The position numbers and the translations under genes were made by a program. Below are positions 45,042-53,871 of a stretch of DNA of 64,000 bases, piece after piece. The stretch is from CAYTEO01 sp964436825 (GTDB lineage: Bacteria; Krumholzibacteriota; Krumholzibacteriia; LZORAL124-64-63). Positions within the stretch are counted from its first letter, which is position 1; each line of letters opens with the position of its first letter. Location of the stretch: assembly GCA_964436825.1 (NCBI GenBank), contig CAYTEO010000002.1:1-64000 (forward strand), given 5' to 3'. The notes under the pieces are model-generated. The model ran no database searches. It saw only the letters and a program-made list of their open reading frames with translations, and was not told the DNA's origin.

Positions 45042-47695
45042 CCGCACGCCGCGCCAAGCCCGCCCGCCTGACACCGATGCTGGCCCAGTACCTGGAGATC
45101 AAGGGACAGCATCCCGACGCGCTGCTGCTGTTCCGCATGGGGGACTTCTACGAGACCTTCTTCGACGACGCGAAGGTCCTGGCCGAGGTCTGCCAGGTGA
45201 CCCTGACGACCCGCGACCGCAACAGCGACCATCCCGTCCCCCTGGCTGGCGTGCCGTACCACGCCCTGGACACCTACCTGGCCCGTCTTCTCGAGGCCGG
45301 CCTGACGGTCGCCATCTGCGAACAGGTCGAGGACCCTGCGACGGCCAAGGGTCTGGTCCGGCGCGAGGTCGTCGAGGTCGTCAGCCCCGGGACGGCCACC
45401 GCACCGGAGCTGCTGAAGGACGATTCCGGCCGCTACTGCCTGGCCTTCCTGCCGGCCGCGGAGGGGGAGGAGGCCGGCTGGGCCCTCCTGGACGCCTCGA
45501 CCGGCGACTTCCGCTGCGGGGCAGAACCGGTGACCCTGGCCTCCCTCTGCGAGCGGCACCCCGTGCGCGAGGTCATCGTCCCGGAGACGGTGGCGGAGGA
45601 CGACCTGGTCCGCTGGCGCCAGCAGCTGCCCGGCCTGGTCGTCCATCCCGTCAGCGCCGCCTGGTTCCACCCCGCCTTCGCCGCCGAGACCCTCACCCGG
45701 CACTTCGGTGTCCGGACCCTCGACCCCTTCGGCCTCGAGCCGGAGCGGCACGATCGGCCCATCGCCGCCGCGGGGGCGGTGCTGCGCTACCTGTCGTCCC
45801 TGTCGCGGCGCCGGCCGGACCAGGTGACGACCCTGCGCCTCGCCGAGACTGGCAGGCGGCTGGTCCTGGACGAGGAAACCCTGCGCAACCTGGAGATCTT
45901 CCGCACCTTCCGCGGCGAGACGGGGGAGGGGACACTCGTCCACCACGTCGACGCGACGCTGACCCCCATGGGCCGGCGCCTGCTGGAACGCAGGCTGGCC
46001 GAACCGTCGACCGACCTGCAGGACCTGGCGGCATGGCACCGCGGCGTCGCCGCCGCCGTCGACGACCGCGAGTGGCGCCGCAAGGTCCGGGAACTGCTGA
46101 CCGGTCTGGGCGACGTGGAACGGGCGGCCGTCCGCGCGGCGGCGGGGCGGCTGGGGCCGGCGCGCCTGCGCGAGCTGGGCCTGGCCCTGGACCGTCTGCA
46201 CGGGATCGCAGCCGCCGTCGGGGAGGAGGACCGGACCGCCCATCCCGCCGTCGCGTGGGCCCGCGAGCTGCCGGACCTGCGGCCGCTGGCCGGCCGGATC
46301 GTGGGAACCCTCGCCGAGCAGCCCCCGGCCACGCTCAAGCCGGGGGAGATGATCCGTCCCGGCATCGACGCGGCCCTGGACGAGGCGCGCGCCGTCGCCA
46401 GCGACACCCGCGGCTACCTGGCGCAGTTGCAGGTCCGCGAGAGGGAGCGGACCGGCATCCCGACCCTGAAGATCGGCTTCAACAAGGTCTTCGGCTACTA
46501 CATCGAGGTGACGAACCGGCACCTGGACAAGGTCCCCGCCGACTACGTCCAGAAGCAGACCCTGGTCAACGCCGCTCGCTTCCACAGCGACGAGCTCAAG
46601 CGGGCCGAGCAGACGATCCTGACGGCGGAGCAGACGATCGAGGAGCGCGAGACCGCCATCTACCGGGAGCTGCTCCAGGGCGTCACCGACCACCTGGAGG
46701 AGATCCGCCGTGCGGCCGACCTGGTCGGCAGGATCGACCTGCTGTTCGCCTTCGCGGAGATCGCCGAGATCCGCCGCTGGTGCCGCCCCGTCTGCGACGA
46801 TTCACTGGTCCTGGAGATCACCGCCGGCCGGCACCCGGTCGTCGAGGCCCTGCTGGACCACGACTTCATCCCCAACGACACGGCCCTGGACGCCGACCGG
46901 GAACAGATCGTCCTGCTGACGGGCCCCAACATGGGCGGCAAGTCCACGTACCTGCGGCAGGTGGCCCTGATCACCCTGCTGGCCCAGGCCGGCAGCTTCG
47001 TCCCCGCGCAGCGGGCCCGCATCGGGATCGCCGACCGGATCTTCACCCGCGTCGGGGCCAGCGACAACGTCGCCCGGGGCCAGTCGACCTTCTTCGCCGA
47101 GATGAGCGAGGCGGCCCGCATCCTCCACCAGATGACCCGCCGCAGCCTGGTCATCCTCGACGAGGTGGGCCGCGGGACGGCCACCTACGACGGCCTCTCG
47201 CTGGCCTGGGCCATGACCGAGTACCTCCACCACGACGACGGCCCGCGCCCCAGGACGATCTTCGCCACCCACTACCACGAGCTGACCCGGCTGGCGGAGA
47301 AGCTGCCCCGTCTGCGCAACTACCAGGTGGGGGTCCGGGAGTGGGAGGGCCGGATCGTCTTCCTCCACACGGTCCAGCCGGGGGCGGGGGACCGCAGCTA
47401 CGGGATCCACGTGGCCCGCCTGGCGGGCGTCCCCGAACCGGTCCTGCGCCGCGCCGAGCAGATCCTGGCCGAGCTGACCGACCAGGACGAGCACTTCCTT
47501 GATCCCGCTCCGGACGGCGGCTGGTCGCTGGCCGCCGACGGCGGCGCCGGTCACGCCGCCCAGCTCTCCCTGTTCAGTGAACCCGAGCGGGATGCCCTGG
47601 AGCAGCTGCGCAGCGTCGACCTGGAATCCCTCAGTCCCCTGGACGCCTTCCTCTGGCTGGTCCGGATCCGCCGCTCCCTCGACCGCGGGGAGTGA
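45038..47695 (+). CDS. mutS: DNA mismatch recognition protein MutS
   Basis: Mismatch-binding ATPase of 885 residues. The N-terminal mismatch domain has the Phe-x-Glu wedge in FRMGDFYETFFDDAK (GDFYE). PLAGVPYHALDTYLARL, RTFRGETGEGTLVHHVDATLT (lever domain), FGYYIEVTNRHL (clamp), the Walker A GPNMGGKST (629-637), FAEMSEAARIL, ILDEVGRGTATYDGLSLAW (Walker B) and ATHYHEL follow. The C-terminus includes a helix-turn-helix dimerisation region. ATG 45038 overlaps the SPOR gene. mutL follows 1.8 kb downstream, separated by one gene. Confidence 0.98.
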   Translation: MTARRAKPARLTPMLAQYLEIKGQHPDALLLFRMGDFYETFFDDAKVLAEVCQVTLTTRDRNSDHPVPLAGVPYHALDTYLARLLEAGLTVAICEQVEDPATAKGLVRREVVEVVSPGTATAPELLKDDSGRYCLAFLPAAEGEEAGWALLDASTGDFRCGAEPVTLASLCERHPVREVIVPETVAEDDLVRWRQQLPGLVVHPVSAAWFHPAFAAETLTRHFGVRTLDPFGLEPERHDRPIAAAGAVLRYLSSLSRRRPDQVTTLRLAETGRRLVLDEETLRNLEIFRTFRGETGEGTLVHHVDATLTPMGRRLLERRLAEPSTDLQDLAAWHRGVAAAVDDREWRRKVRELLTGLGDVERAAVRAAAGRLGPARLRELGLALDRLHGIAAAVGEEDRTAHPAVAWARELPDLRPLAGRIVGTLAEQPPATLKPGEMIRPGIDAALDEARAVASDTRGYLAQLQVRERERTGIPTLKIGFNKVFGYYIEVTNRHLDKVPADYVQKQTLVNAARFHSDELKRAEQTILTAEQTIEERETAIYRELLQGVTDHLEEIRRAADLVGRIDLLFAFAEIAEIRRWCRPVCDDSLVLEITAGRHPVVEALLDHDFIPNDTALDADREQIVLLTGPNMGGKSTYLRQVALITLLAQAGSFVPAQRARIGIADRIFTRVGASDNVARGQSTFFAEMSEAARILHQMTRRSLVILDEVGRGTATYDGLSLAWAMTEYLHHDDGPRPRTIFATHYHELTRLAEKLPRLRNYQVGVREWEGRIVFLHTVQPGAGDRSYGIHVARLAGVPEPVLRRAEQILAELTDQDEHFLDPAPDGGWSLAADGGAGHAAQLSLFSEPERDALEQLRSVDLESLSPLDAFLWLVRIRRSLDRGE

Positions 47696-47764
47696 GCTGC
47701 CTCTTTCCGCTGCAGCGACGCGCCATCCTGCCGATGCTATCATGTGACGAAGGAGGTCACACCG

Positions 47765-49468
47765 GTGCCCACGCGACACCTCGTGCTGCTGCTGCCGGGC
47801 GAGTCCGAACTCGCGCTGCTCTCCCGCGTCCTGCCGCGGGAGGACCTGCGCGTGCTCGGCATCGTCGAACCGCGCGGCGAGACGACGGCCGCGACGATCG
47901 CCCGCATCCTGGAGCTGCCCGTGGCGATGACCCTCCAGGAGCTGGATCCGCCGCCCGGCACCGTCTGCATCGTCCCCGAGCAGTGGCGGGACGACGCGGC
48001 CGCAGCCCTGCTGGCGACGGCCTCGGGCTGCGCCGTGACGACCGCCGACGCCTTCCTGGCTACGGAACTGGCCGGTGGCGAGGAGCAGTCGCCCCGGCCC
48101 CGGTCCCACGTCGACGGCTTCCCGCTGGAGGTGGAGGCGCTCATCGCCGAGCTGGCCGCGGCCACCGGCGCCGGCAGCGCGTCGGTCATGCTCCTGCAGC
48201 CGCGGCTCGGCGTCCTGCTGGTCGCCGGCGCCGTGGGCGTTCCCGACCGGATCGTCCAGCGGACCTGCCTGCCCCTGGGGCAGGGGCTGGCCGGCCGTGC
48301 CGCGGCCACAGGCAGCGTCCTGCGGGTGACCGGGCCCCATCCCGGCGGACGCAACGACCCCGCCCTCGCCGAGGCGATCTGCCACCCGATCCGCCGGCAG
48401 GAGAGGGTCGTCGGCGTCGTCAACCTGGCCCGGCACGAGGGAGACCCCGCCTGGCGCCTGGACCCGGTGGCCGCCGTCGCCGAACGGGAGGTGGCCCTGG
48501 CCGAGGCGCTGGCGGCCGTCGCCGGACAGACACATCTGCCCGGCCTCTCCCTGGACCTCCTGCGCGACGAGATGAGGGAGCTGCGGCGGGCCACGGGCGA
48601 CGTGGCCGAGACCCTGGCCGCCTGGGCCGGCCTGCTAGCCGTGGCCGCCGGGTGCGAGCAGGCGGCCTTCGCCATCCAGGGCGACACGCAGCTGCTGGTG
48701 GCCGAGGGCGATGCCGACGGCAGGATCCGGGCCGTCCAGCTGCCGCCGGAGGGATCCGGCTGGGAGGATCCCCTGGCCGGCAAGCCGTGCTCCACGTTCC
48801 ACGCCGACGAGGACGGCCGGCTCACCCTGGTCTACCTGCCCCTGGATCCCGACGGCCGGCGGGCGGCGGTGGCGCTGACGTTCGCCGATCCCGCCTCGGC
48901 CCACCGGTTCCGGCTGGGAGCGGAGCCGCTGCTGACGCTGCTCGAAGATCAGCTGGCCCTGCTGCTGGCCACCTCGCCGCGGCCGATCGTCCCGCCAGCA
49001 CCACCGGCCGGAGACGCCCGGACGACGGAGCGCCCTGAGACCGCGGCTCCCGACGACGGGGAGCGTCCGGACGAGGCCGGCGCCGAGATCCTGCCGCCCG
49101 GCGAGCTGGCCGCCCGCCTGCAACGGGAGCTGGATCGCTGTCGGCGTTATCATGTGGGTTGCGGTGTCATCGCCCTGCAGGCCGGACCGGCCGCCGACGC
49201 ACTGGCGCCGTTGCTGGCGGCGACCCTCCGGTCGACCGACCTGCTGGCCGTATGGCCGGACGGCCGGATCGTCGTCGTCACCCCGGAGGAAGGCCAGCAG
49301 ACCGACCGGGTCGCCCGTCGCCTGGCCGCCGTGATCCGGGAGCGGCTGGGATTGCCCGAGACGCCCCGCAACGCCCGCGCCGTCCACCCCGGCCGATTCG
49401 CCGACGCCTCCGCCCTGCTGCAGCACGTCCTGTCCGCCACCGATCCCGAGGTGGGGCCGCAAGGTTGA
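47765..49468 (+). CDS. GAF-domain protein with degenerate GGDEF-like C-terminus, unknown role
   Basis: 567-residue cytoplasmic protein. Residues ~1-100 form a small alpha/beta domain (HLVLLLPGESELALL, LRVLGIVEPRGE, VCIVPEQWRDD) that I cannot assign. Residues ~110-270 look like a GAF domain (FPLEVEALIAELAAATGAGSASVMLLQP, then CLPLGQGLAGRAAATGSVLRV and VVGVVNLARH). A second GAF-like region (about 295-410) may follow. The last ~120 residues (LAARLQRELDRCRRYHVGCGVIALQ, LLAATLRSTDLLAVWPDGRIVVVTPEE) resemble a diguanylate cyclase fold, but the GGDEF loop is WPDGR, so no catalysis is expected. GTG 47765 is chosen for AGGAGG (47751-47756) at 8 bases. It lies between mutS and mutL. Confidence 0.65.
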   Translation: MPTRHLVLLLPGESELALLSRVLPREDLRVLGIVEPRGETTAATIARILELPVAMTLQELDPPPGTVCIVPEQWRDDAAAALLATASGCAVTTADAFLATELAGGEEQSPRPRSHVDGFPLEVEALIAELAAATGAGSASVMLLQPRLGVLLVAGAVGVPDRIVQRTCLPLGQGLAGRAAATGSVLRVTGPHPGGRNDPALAEAICHPIRRQERVVGVVNLARHEGDPAWRLDPVAAVAEREVALAEALAAVAGQTHLPGLSLDLLRDEMRELRRATGDVAETLAAWAGLLAVAAGCEQAAFAIQGDTQLLVAEGDADGRIRAVQLPPEGSGWEDPLAGKPCSTFHADEDGRLTLVYLPLDPDGRRAAVALTFADPASAHRFRLGAEPLLTLLEDQLALLLATSPRPIVPPAPPAGDARTTERPETAAPDDGERPDEAGAEILPPGELAARLQRELDRCRRYHVGCGVIALQAGPAADALAPLLAATLRSTDLLAVWPDGRIVVVTPEEGQQTDRVARRLAAVIRERLGLPETPRNARAVHPGRFADASALLQHVLSATDPEVGPQG

Positions 49469-49494
49469 CGCGGGCCCCCCCGGTTCGTTATCGT
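49465..49494 (+). promoter_or_regulatory. Predicted promoter for mutL-miaA
   Basis: TTGACG (49465-49470) at the stop codon of the GAF gene, an 18-base spacer, then TATCGT (49489-49494). Initiation near 49501 gives a leader of about 30 bases. The -10 box is the same as that predicted for purC. Confidence 0.55.
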
Positions 49495-49530
49495 GTCGCT
49501 TCCGATCGCTCCACCCGAACCTGGACGACC

Positions 49531-51330
49531 ATGACGACGAAGCAGCGCACGCCCATCCGGATCCTCGACAGCGCCTCCATCGACCGCATCGCCGCCGGCG
49601 AGGTCATCGAGAGGCCCGCCTCCGTCGTCAAGGAGCTCGTCGAGAACGCCCTCGATGCCGGCGCCCGCAACCTCAGGATCTCCGTGACGGCGGGGGGCAC
49701 GGCGTCGATCGTCGTCGAGGACGACGGCCACGGTGTGCCCGCCGACGAGCTGCCGCTGGTCTTCGAGCGCCACGCCACGAGCAAGATCGTCTCCGCCGCC
49801 GACATCCTGCACATCGACTCGTTCGGCTTCCGTGGCGAGGCCATGGCCAGCATCGGCTCGGTCAGCCGGACGACCCTGCTGTCCCGCACCGAGGACGAGC
49901 CGGTGGGGGCGTCGATCCGGATCACCGGCGGCGAGATGGAGCGGCGCGAACCGGCCCCCCGCAACCGCGGCACGACGGTCACCGTCGAGGACCTCTTCTT
50001 CAACACGCCGGCCCGGCGCAAGTACCTCAAGTCGACCCAGGCCGAGAAACGCGCCATCGTCCAGCTGGTGACCGGATTCGCCCTGGCCTACCCCGAACTG
50101 CGCTGGACCCTGGTCTGCGACGGCACGGTCGTCTTCGACCTGCTGCCGGTGGACTCCCTGCCGATCCGTGCCCGGGACCTGCTCGGCGCCCAGGTCAGCG
50201 AGCACCTGGCACGCTTCTCCCGCGAGGAGGGGGGGATCGTCATCGGGGGGCTGGCCTCGCGTCCCACCCTGACCCGCAACAACCGCGGGCAGCAGTTCCT
50301 CTACGTCAACCGCCGGCCCGTCAGCAACCGGACGCTGGCCCAGGCCGTCCAGCAGGCCTACCGCGACGTCATCCCGCCCGGTCGCCATCCCGTCGTCATC
50401 CTGTTCGTCCAGGTGCCGCCGGGGGAGGTGGACGTCAACGTCCACCCGGCCAAGACGGAGGTCCGCCTCATGCTCGAGCGGCACATCTTCGGGATGATCG
50501 TCACCGCCCTGCGCGAGGGGCTCGACCTGCGGGCCGATCCCTCCTTCCAGCGCGCACCGGAGCTGCCGGCCGGGACCGGGATCCCCGGTCCGCTGCAGTC
50601 GCGGGCCGAGGCCTGGCAGCAGGAGTTGCGGGAACGGTTCGGCGGCGGTGGTTCGAAGGCCGGCGCCCAGGCCTCCCTGTTCGGACCGGATCCCGCCGTT
50701 CCCGCACCCGCCGAACAGGAGCCGGAGTCGCCGGCGGCGCCCGCATCCCCGGCCCTGCACGGCGCGCCGTTCTGGCAGCTCCACCGGACCTACATCTGCA
50801 CCCAGACACGGGGCGGCCTGCTGATCATCGACCAGCACAACAGCCACGAGCGGATCCTCTACAACGAGGCGAAGCGCGCCCTGGCCGGCGGCGAGTTCCG
50901 GCTGCCCGTGCAGCAGCTCCTGTTCCCCGTCCACCTGGAGCTGACGCCCCAGCAGGTCCAGGTCTTCCAGGAACACGCCGGACACCTGGAGCGGCTGGGC
51001 TTCCTGGTCCAGCCGTTCGGGGGCCAGTCCATCCTCGTGCAGGGAATCCCCTCGGCCCTGAAGAACTGGAACGACGGCCAGCTGCTGCTGGACATCCTGG
51101 ACGAGCTGGCCGATGCCGGTACGGCCGGCAACGCCGACACCGACGCGCTGCTGGCCAGCTTCTCGTGTCACGGTGCCATCAAGGCCGGCACGCTGCTGAC
51201 GGTCCCTGAGATGCAGCACCTGGTGGACAAGCTCTTCGCGACCGACACCCCCTTCTCCTGCCCCCACGGCCGACCGACGCTGATCCAGTTCTCCCTGGCG
51301 GAGCTGGAACAGAGGTTCGGCCGCCGCTGA
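49531..51330 (+). CDS. mutL: DNA mismatch repair protein MutL
   Basis: GHKL ATPase that couples MutS to strand incision. The 599-residue protein has SASIDRIAAGEVIERPASVVKELVENALDAGA (about 13-44), the DDGHGV loop, TSKI, GFRGEAMASI and GTTVTVEDLFFNTPARRKYLK in the N-terminal half, and VNVHPAKTEVR near 305. After a proline-rich linker the C-terminal dimer domain carries endonuclease-type motifs: DQHNSHER (434-441) in place of DQHAxxER, SCHGAIKAG and CPHGRP. An intrinsic nickase is therefore likely, as in bacteria without MutH. ATG 49531 lacks a good ribosome site. The stop is one base before miaA. Confidence 0.96.
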   Translation: MTTKQRTPIRILDSASIDRIAAGEVIERPASVVKELVENALDAGARNLRISVTAGGTASIVVEDDGHGVPADELPLVFERHATSKIVSAADILHIDSFGFRGEAMASIGSVSRTTLLSRTEDEPVGASIRITGGEMERREPAPRNRGTTVTVEDLFFNTPARRKYLKSTQAEKRAIVQLVTGFALAYPELRWTLVCDGTVVFDLLPVDSLPIRARDLLGAQVSEHLARFSREEGGIVIGGLASRPTLTRNNRGQQFLYVNRRPVSNRTLAQAVQQAYRDVIPPGRHPVVILFVQVPPGEVDVNVHPAKTEVRLMLERHIFGMIVTALREGLDLRADPSFQRAPELPAGTGIPGPLQSRAEAWQQELRERFGGGGSKAGAQASLFGPDPAVPAPAEQEPESPAAPASPALHGAPFWQLHRTYICTQTRGGLLIIDQHNSHERILYNEAKRALAGGEFRLPVQQLLFPVHLELTPQQVQVFQEHAGHLERLGFLVQPFGGQSILVQGIPSALKNWNDGQLLLDILDELADAGTAGNADTDALLASFSCHGAIKAGTLLTVPEMQHLVDKLFATDTPFSCPHGRPTLIQFSLAELEQRFGRR

Positions 51331-51331
51331 G

Positions 51332-52276
51332 ATGGTCCCGGCACCCGGCAACCAGCCCCGGAGCTGCCCGGTCCTGGTCGGTCCCACCGCGGCGGGCAAG
51401 ACGGAGCTGGTCCTGCAGCTCGCGCGCCGGTTCCCCTTGACGGTCGTCTCCCTGGACAGCCGGCAGATCTACCGCGGGCTGCGCATCGGCACCGCCCAGC
51501 CGACGCCCGCGGAACGGGCGGCGTGCCCGCACCGGCTGGTCGATTTCCTTTCGCCGCTGCGGACCTACTCGGCCCAGCAGTTCCGGCGCGCCTTCGCCCG
51601 CGTCTGGCGCCGGGAGCGGCGGGCCGGGCGGGTGCCGTTGCTGGTGGGGGGGACCGGCTTCTACCTGCACGCCCTGCAGGAAGGCCTGCTGCCGGTGGAG
51701 ATTCCCGAAGGGGCGCTCGTGGCCCTGCGCGCCGAACTGGACCCCCTGCCGGACCGGGAGATCAGGGAGCGGCTTCGCCGGCTCGATCCCGAGAGCCACC
51801 AGCGGATCGCGCCGGCGGACCGCTACCGCAGCCAGCGGGCCGTGGAGATCGCCCTGCTGACCGGCCGCCCCCTCTCGGCGTGGCGCCGGGAGCAGCGACC
51901 CCGGCCCGTGCTCGGTCTCCGCTTTCCCGTCGTCCGGCTCGAGAGGCCGGTGGCCGAGCTGGACGCGCGGATCGCCGCCCGCACCGGCGCGATGCTCCGC
52001 GCCGGCTGGCTGGAGGAGACACGGCACCTCCTGCAGCGGTATCCCCCCGACTGTCCCGGCCTGCGGACCCTCGGCTACGCCCAGCTCGTCGCCCACCTGC
52101 GGGGGGAACTCTCCCTGGAGGAGGCCCGCGGGGAGATCGTCCTGCGGACCCGGCAGTACGCCAAGCGCCAGCGGACCTGGTTCCGGCGCCTGGCGGTTGT
52201 CGCCGCCGGTCCGCCGGAGGCGCCGACCGTCGTCCGCACCCTGTCGCGTCTGCTGGAGGAGGCACTCGAAGGTTGA
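51332..52276 (+). CDS. miaA: tRNA dimethylallyltransferase
   Basis: Adds a dimethylallyl group to A37 of tRNAs that read UNN codons, making the substrate of MiaB. The 314-residue protein has the P-loop VLVGPTAAGKTEL (about 14-26), SLDSRQIYRGLRIGTAQPT, HRLVDFLSP, the GGTGFYLHAL loop and the C-terminal YAQLVAHLRGELSLEEA and TRQYAKRQRTWFR segments. ATG 51332 starts right after the mutL stop. The mutL-miaA order is common in bacteria. The tRNA-Gly promoter overlaps its last codons. Confidence 0.96.
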   Translation: MVPAPGNQPRSCPVLVGPTAAGKTELVLQLARRFPLTVVSLDSRQIYRGLRIGTAQPTPAERAACPHRLVDFLSPLRTYSAQQFRRAFARVWRRERRAGRVPLLVGGTGFYLHALQEGLLPVEIPEGALVALRAELDPLPDREIRERLRRLDPESHQRIAPADRYRSQRAVEIALLTGRPLSAWRREQRPRPVLGLRFPVVRLERPVAELDARIAARTGAMLRAGWLEETRHLLQRYPPDCPGLRTLGYAQLVAHLRGELSLEEARGEIVLRTRQYAKRQRTWFRRLAVVAAGPPEAPTVVRTLSRLLEEALEG

Positions 52277-52302
52277 CAGCACCGCGGCGGCCGCACTACA
52301 TT
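52273..52302 (+). promoter_or_regulatory. Predicted promoter for tRNA-Gly
   Basis: Perfect TTGACA (52273-52278) overlapping the miaA stop, an 18-base spacer and TACATT (52297-52302). Transcription would start near 52309, about 8 bases before the mature tRNA. Confidence 0.7.
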
Positions 52303-52316
52303 GCGCACCGCAGGGA

Positions 52317-52392
52317 GCGGGCTTAGCTCAGTTGGTAGAGCATCAGCTTCCCAAGCTGAGGGTCGCGAGTTCGAGTCTCGTAGCCCGCTCCA
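52317..52392 (+). tRNA. tRNA-Gly (anticodon CCC)
   Basis: A 76-base cloverleaf with encoded CCA. The acceptor stem is GCGGGCT/AGCCCGC with discriminator T. The D-arm (GCTC...GAGC), anticodon stem TCAGC/GCTGA with loop TTCCCAA (anticodon CCC) and T-arm GCGAG TTCGAGT CTCGT are all intact. It reads GGG codons. Confidence 0.97.
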
Positions 52393-52406
52393 GCGACGCA
52401 CCTCCC

Positions 52407-52443
52407 CAGCGGGTTGCCGATGCGGCGACCCGCTGTTTCCTTG
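52407..52443 (+). terminator. Intrinsic terminator after tRNA-Gly
   Basis: A 13-bp stem (CAGCGGGTTGCCG / CGGCGACCCGCTG, one T-G wobble) with an ATG loop is followed by TTTCCTTGT. It sits 15 bases past the tRNA and separates it from the DUF512 gene. Confidence 0.8.
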
Positions 52444-52480
52444 TCGCCAGGCAAGCGCGACACGACCGGAGGTCGACCCG

Positions 52481-53782
52481 TTGATCGAGCTCGTCCAGCC
52501 CTTTCCGAGCCCCCTGGACCGCCGCCACGCGTGGCAGCCCGGCGACGCCGTCGTCGCCGTCGACGACCAGCCGGTCGAGGACATGCTCGACCTCTACTAC
52601 TACATGCCGCGGGGCGACGTGATGACCCTGACGATCGCCCGGCGCGACGGCAGCCGGGTCCGGGTCGACCTGGAGCCGTGGGCCCTGGACCAGGTCACCA
52701 GCTGCTTCGCGGCCATGGAGTTCAAGACCTGCGCCTGCAACTGCGTCTTCTGCTTCGTCGACCAGAACCCCGCCGGGATGCGCCAGAGCATCTACGTCAA
52801 GGACGAGGACTACCGCCTCAGCTTCCTCTACGGCAACTACATCACCCTGACCTCGCTGGGCCGTCGCGGGATCGAGCGGATCCTGCGCCAGAGGATGTCG
52901 CCCCTCTACGTCTCGGTCCACGCCACCGACGTCGACGTCCGCACCCGGATGCTGGGCATCAAGCGGCGGATCGACGTCCTGGAGATCCTGGGCCGGCTCG
53001 TCGACGGCGGGATCGAGGTCCACACCCAGATCGTCCTCTGCCCCGGCTGGAACGACGGCGGGGTCCTGGAGAAGTCGATCCGCGAGCTGGCGGCCCTCCA
53101 CCCGGGAGTCGCGTCGCTGGCGATCGTCCCGGTCGGCCTGTCCGCCCACCGGGAAGGGCTGACCCGCCTGGAGCCGGTGACGCCGGCGATCGCCGCCGCG
53201 ACCATCGACCAGGTCGTTCCCTGGCAGGAGCGGATGCGGCGGGAACACGGGGCGACCTTCGTCCACCTCAGCGACGAGTTCTACCTGCTGGCCGGCCGCC
53301 CGCTGCCGCCCCTGGAGCAGTACGACGACCTGGCCCAGCTGGACAACGGGATCGGCCAGACGGCCCTGCTGCGGGAGGCCTGGGCCGACGCCCTGGCCGC
53401 CCTGCGCGAGGAGGGAGCGCTGCCCCGGCGCCCCGTGACGATCCTGACGGGCCGGCTGGGGGAGGAGGCCTTCCGGCGCCATCTGCTGGAGGCGCTGGAA
53501 GGTCCCGGAGTGCCGCCGGTCTTCGTCCGGGGGATCGAGAACACCTTCCACGGCGCGTCGGTGACGGTGGCGGGCCTGCTGACCGGCGGCGACGTCCGCC
53601 GGGCCCTGTCCGAGCTGCCCGACACCGCCCCTCCGGATGTCCTGCTGCCGCCGCGGATGTTCAACAGCGACGGGGTGACCCTCGACGACCTGACCCTCGA
53701 GGACATCGCCAGCGGCCAGTCACGCCGGCTGCACGTCCCGGACGAGGAAGGGCTCGTTGACTTCTGGGCCGCGATCGCCTAG
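52481..53782 (+). CDS. DUF512-family radical SAM protein with N-terminal PDZ domain
   Basis: 433-residue protein of unconfirmed function. Residues ~1-60 form a small PDZ-like domain (WQPGDAVVAVDDQPVEDMLDLYYYM). They are followed by a radical SAM-type cluster motif KTCACNCVFCFVDQNPAGMR, with Cys84-X3-Cys88-X2-Cys91 and an extra Cys86. The YRLSFLYGNYITLTSL and SPLYVSVHATDVDVRTRMLG segments and a C-terminal DUF512 region (LSDEFYLLAGRPLPPL, LLPPRMFNSDGVTLDDLTLEDI) are characteristic of this family, which commonly lies beside der, as here. TTG 52481 is chosen for GGAGG (52468-52472) at 8 bases; readings further upstream would include the tRNA. Confidence 0.88.
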   Translation: MIELVQPFPSPLDRRHAWQPGDAVVAVDDQPVEDMLDLYYYMPRGDVMTLTIARRDGSRVRVDLEPWALDQVTSCFAAMEFKTCACNCVFCFVDQNPAGMRQSIYVKDEDYRLSFLYGNYITLTSLGRRGIERILRQRMSPLYVSVHATDVDVRTRMLGIKRRIDVLEILGRLVDGGIEVHTQIVLCPGWNDGGVLEKSIRELAALHPGVASLAIVPVGLSAHREGLTRLEPVTPAIAAATIDQVVPWQERMRREHGATFVHLSDEFYLLAGRPLPPLEQYDDLAQLDNGIGQTALLREAWADALAALREEGALPRRPVTILTGRLGEEAFRRHLLEALEGPGVPPVFVRGIENTFHGASVTVAGLLTGGDVRRALSELPDTAPPDVLLPPRMFNSDGVTLDDLTLEDIASGQSRRLHVPDEEGLVDFWAAIA

Positions 53783-53785
53783 GTT
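53757..53785 (+). promoter_or_regulatory. Possible promoter for der
   Basis: TTGACT (53757-53762) in the last codons of the DUF512 gene, a 17-base spacer and TAGGTT (53780-53785) around its stop. A leader of about 80 bases would precede der. The -10 box is weak. Confidence 0.4.
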
Positions 53786-53871
53786 GGACGCCGCGACGTA
53801 TCGCTATCGCGTCAACTTCATCGTATCCGGTCAGTTAGAGCCGGCACTGCAAGCTCCGCACGAGGTACGAC

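Noticed and set aside
47738..47743. TATCAT before the GAF gene as a -10 box
   Set aside because: No acceptable -35 box at 16-18 bases upstream.
53784..53810. Second promoter-like pair TTGGAC-N15-TATCGC before der
   Set aside because: A 15-base spacer is too short and an overlapping pair with 17-base spacing (53757-53785) is better.
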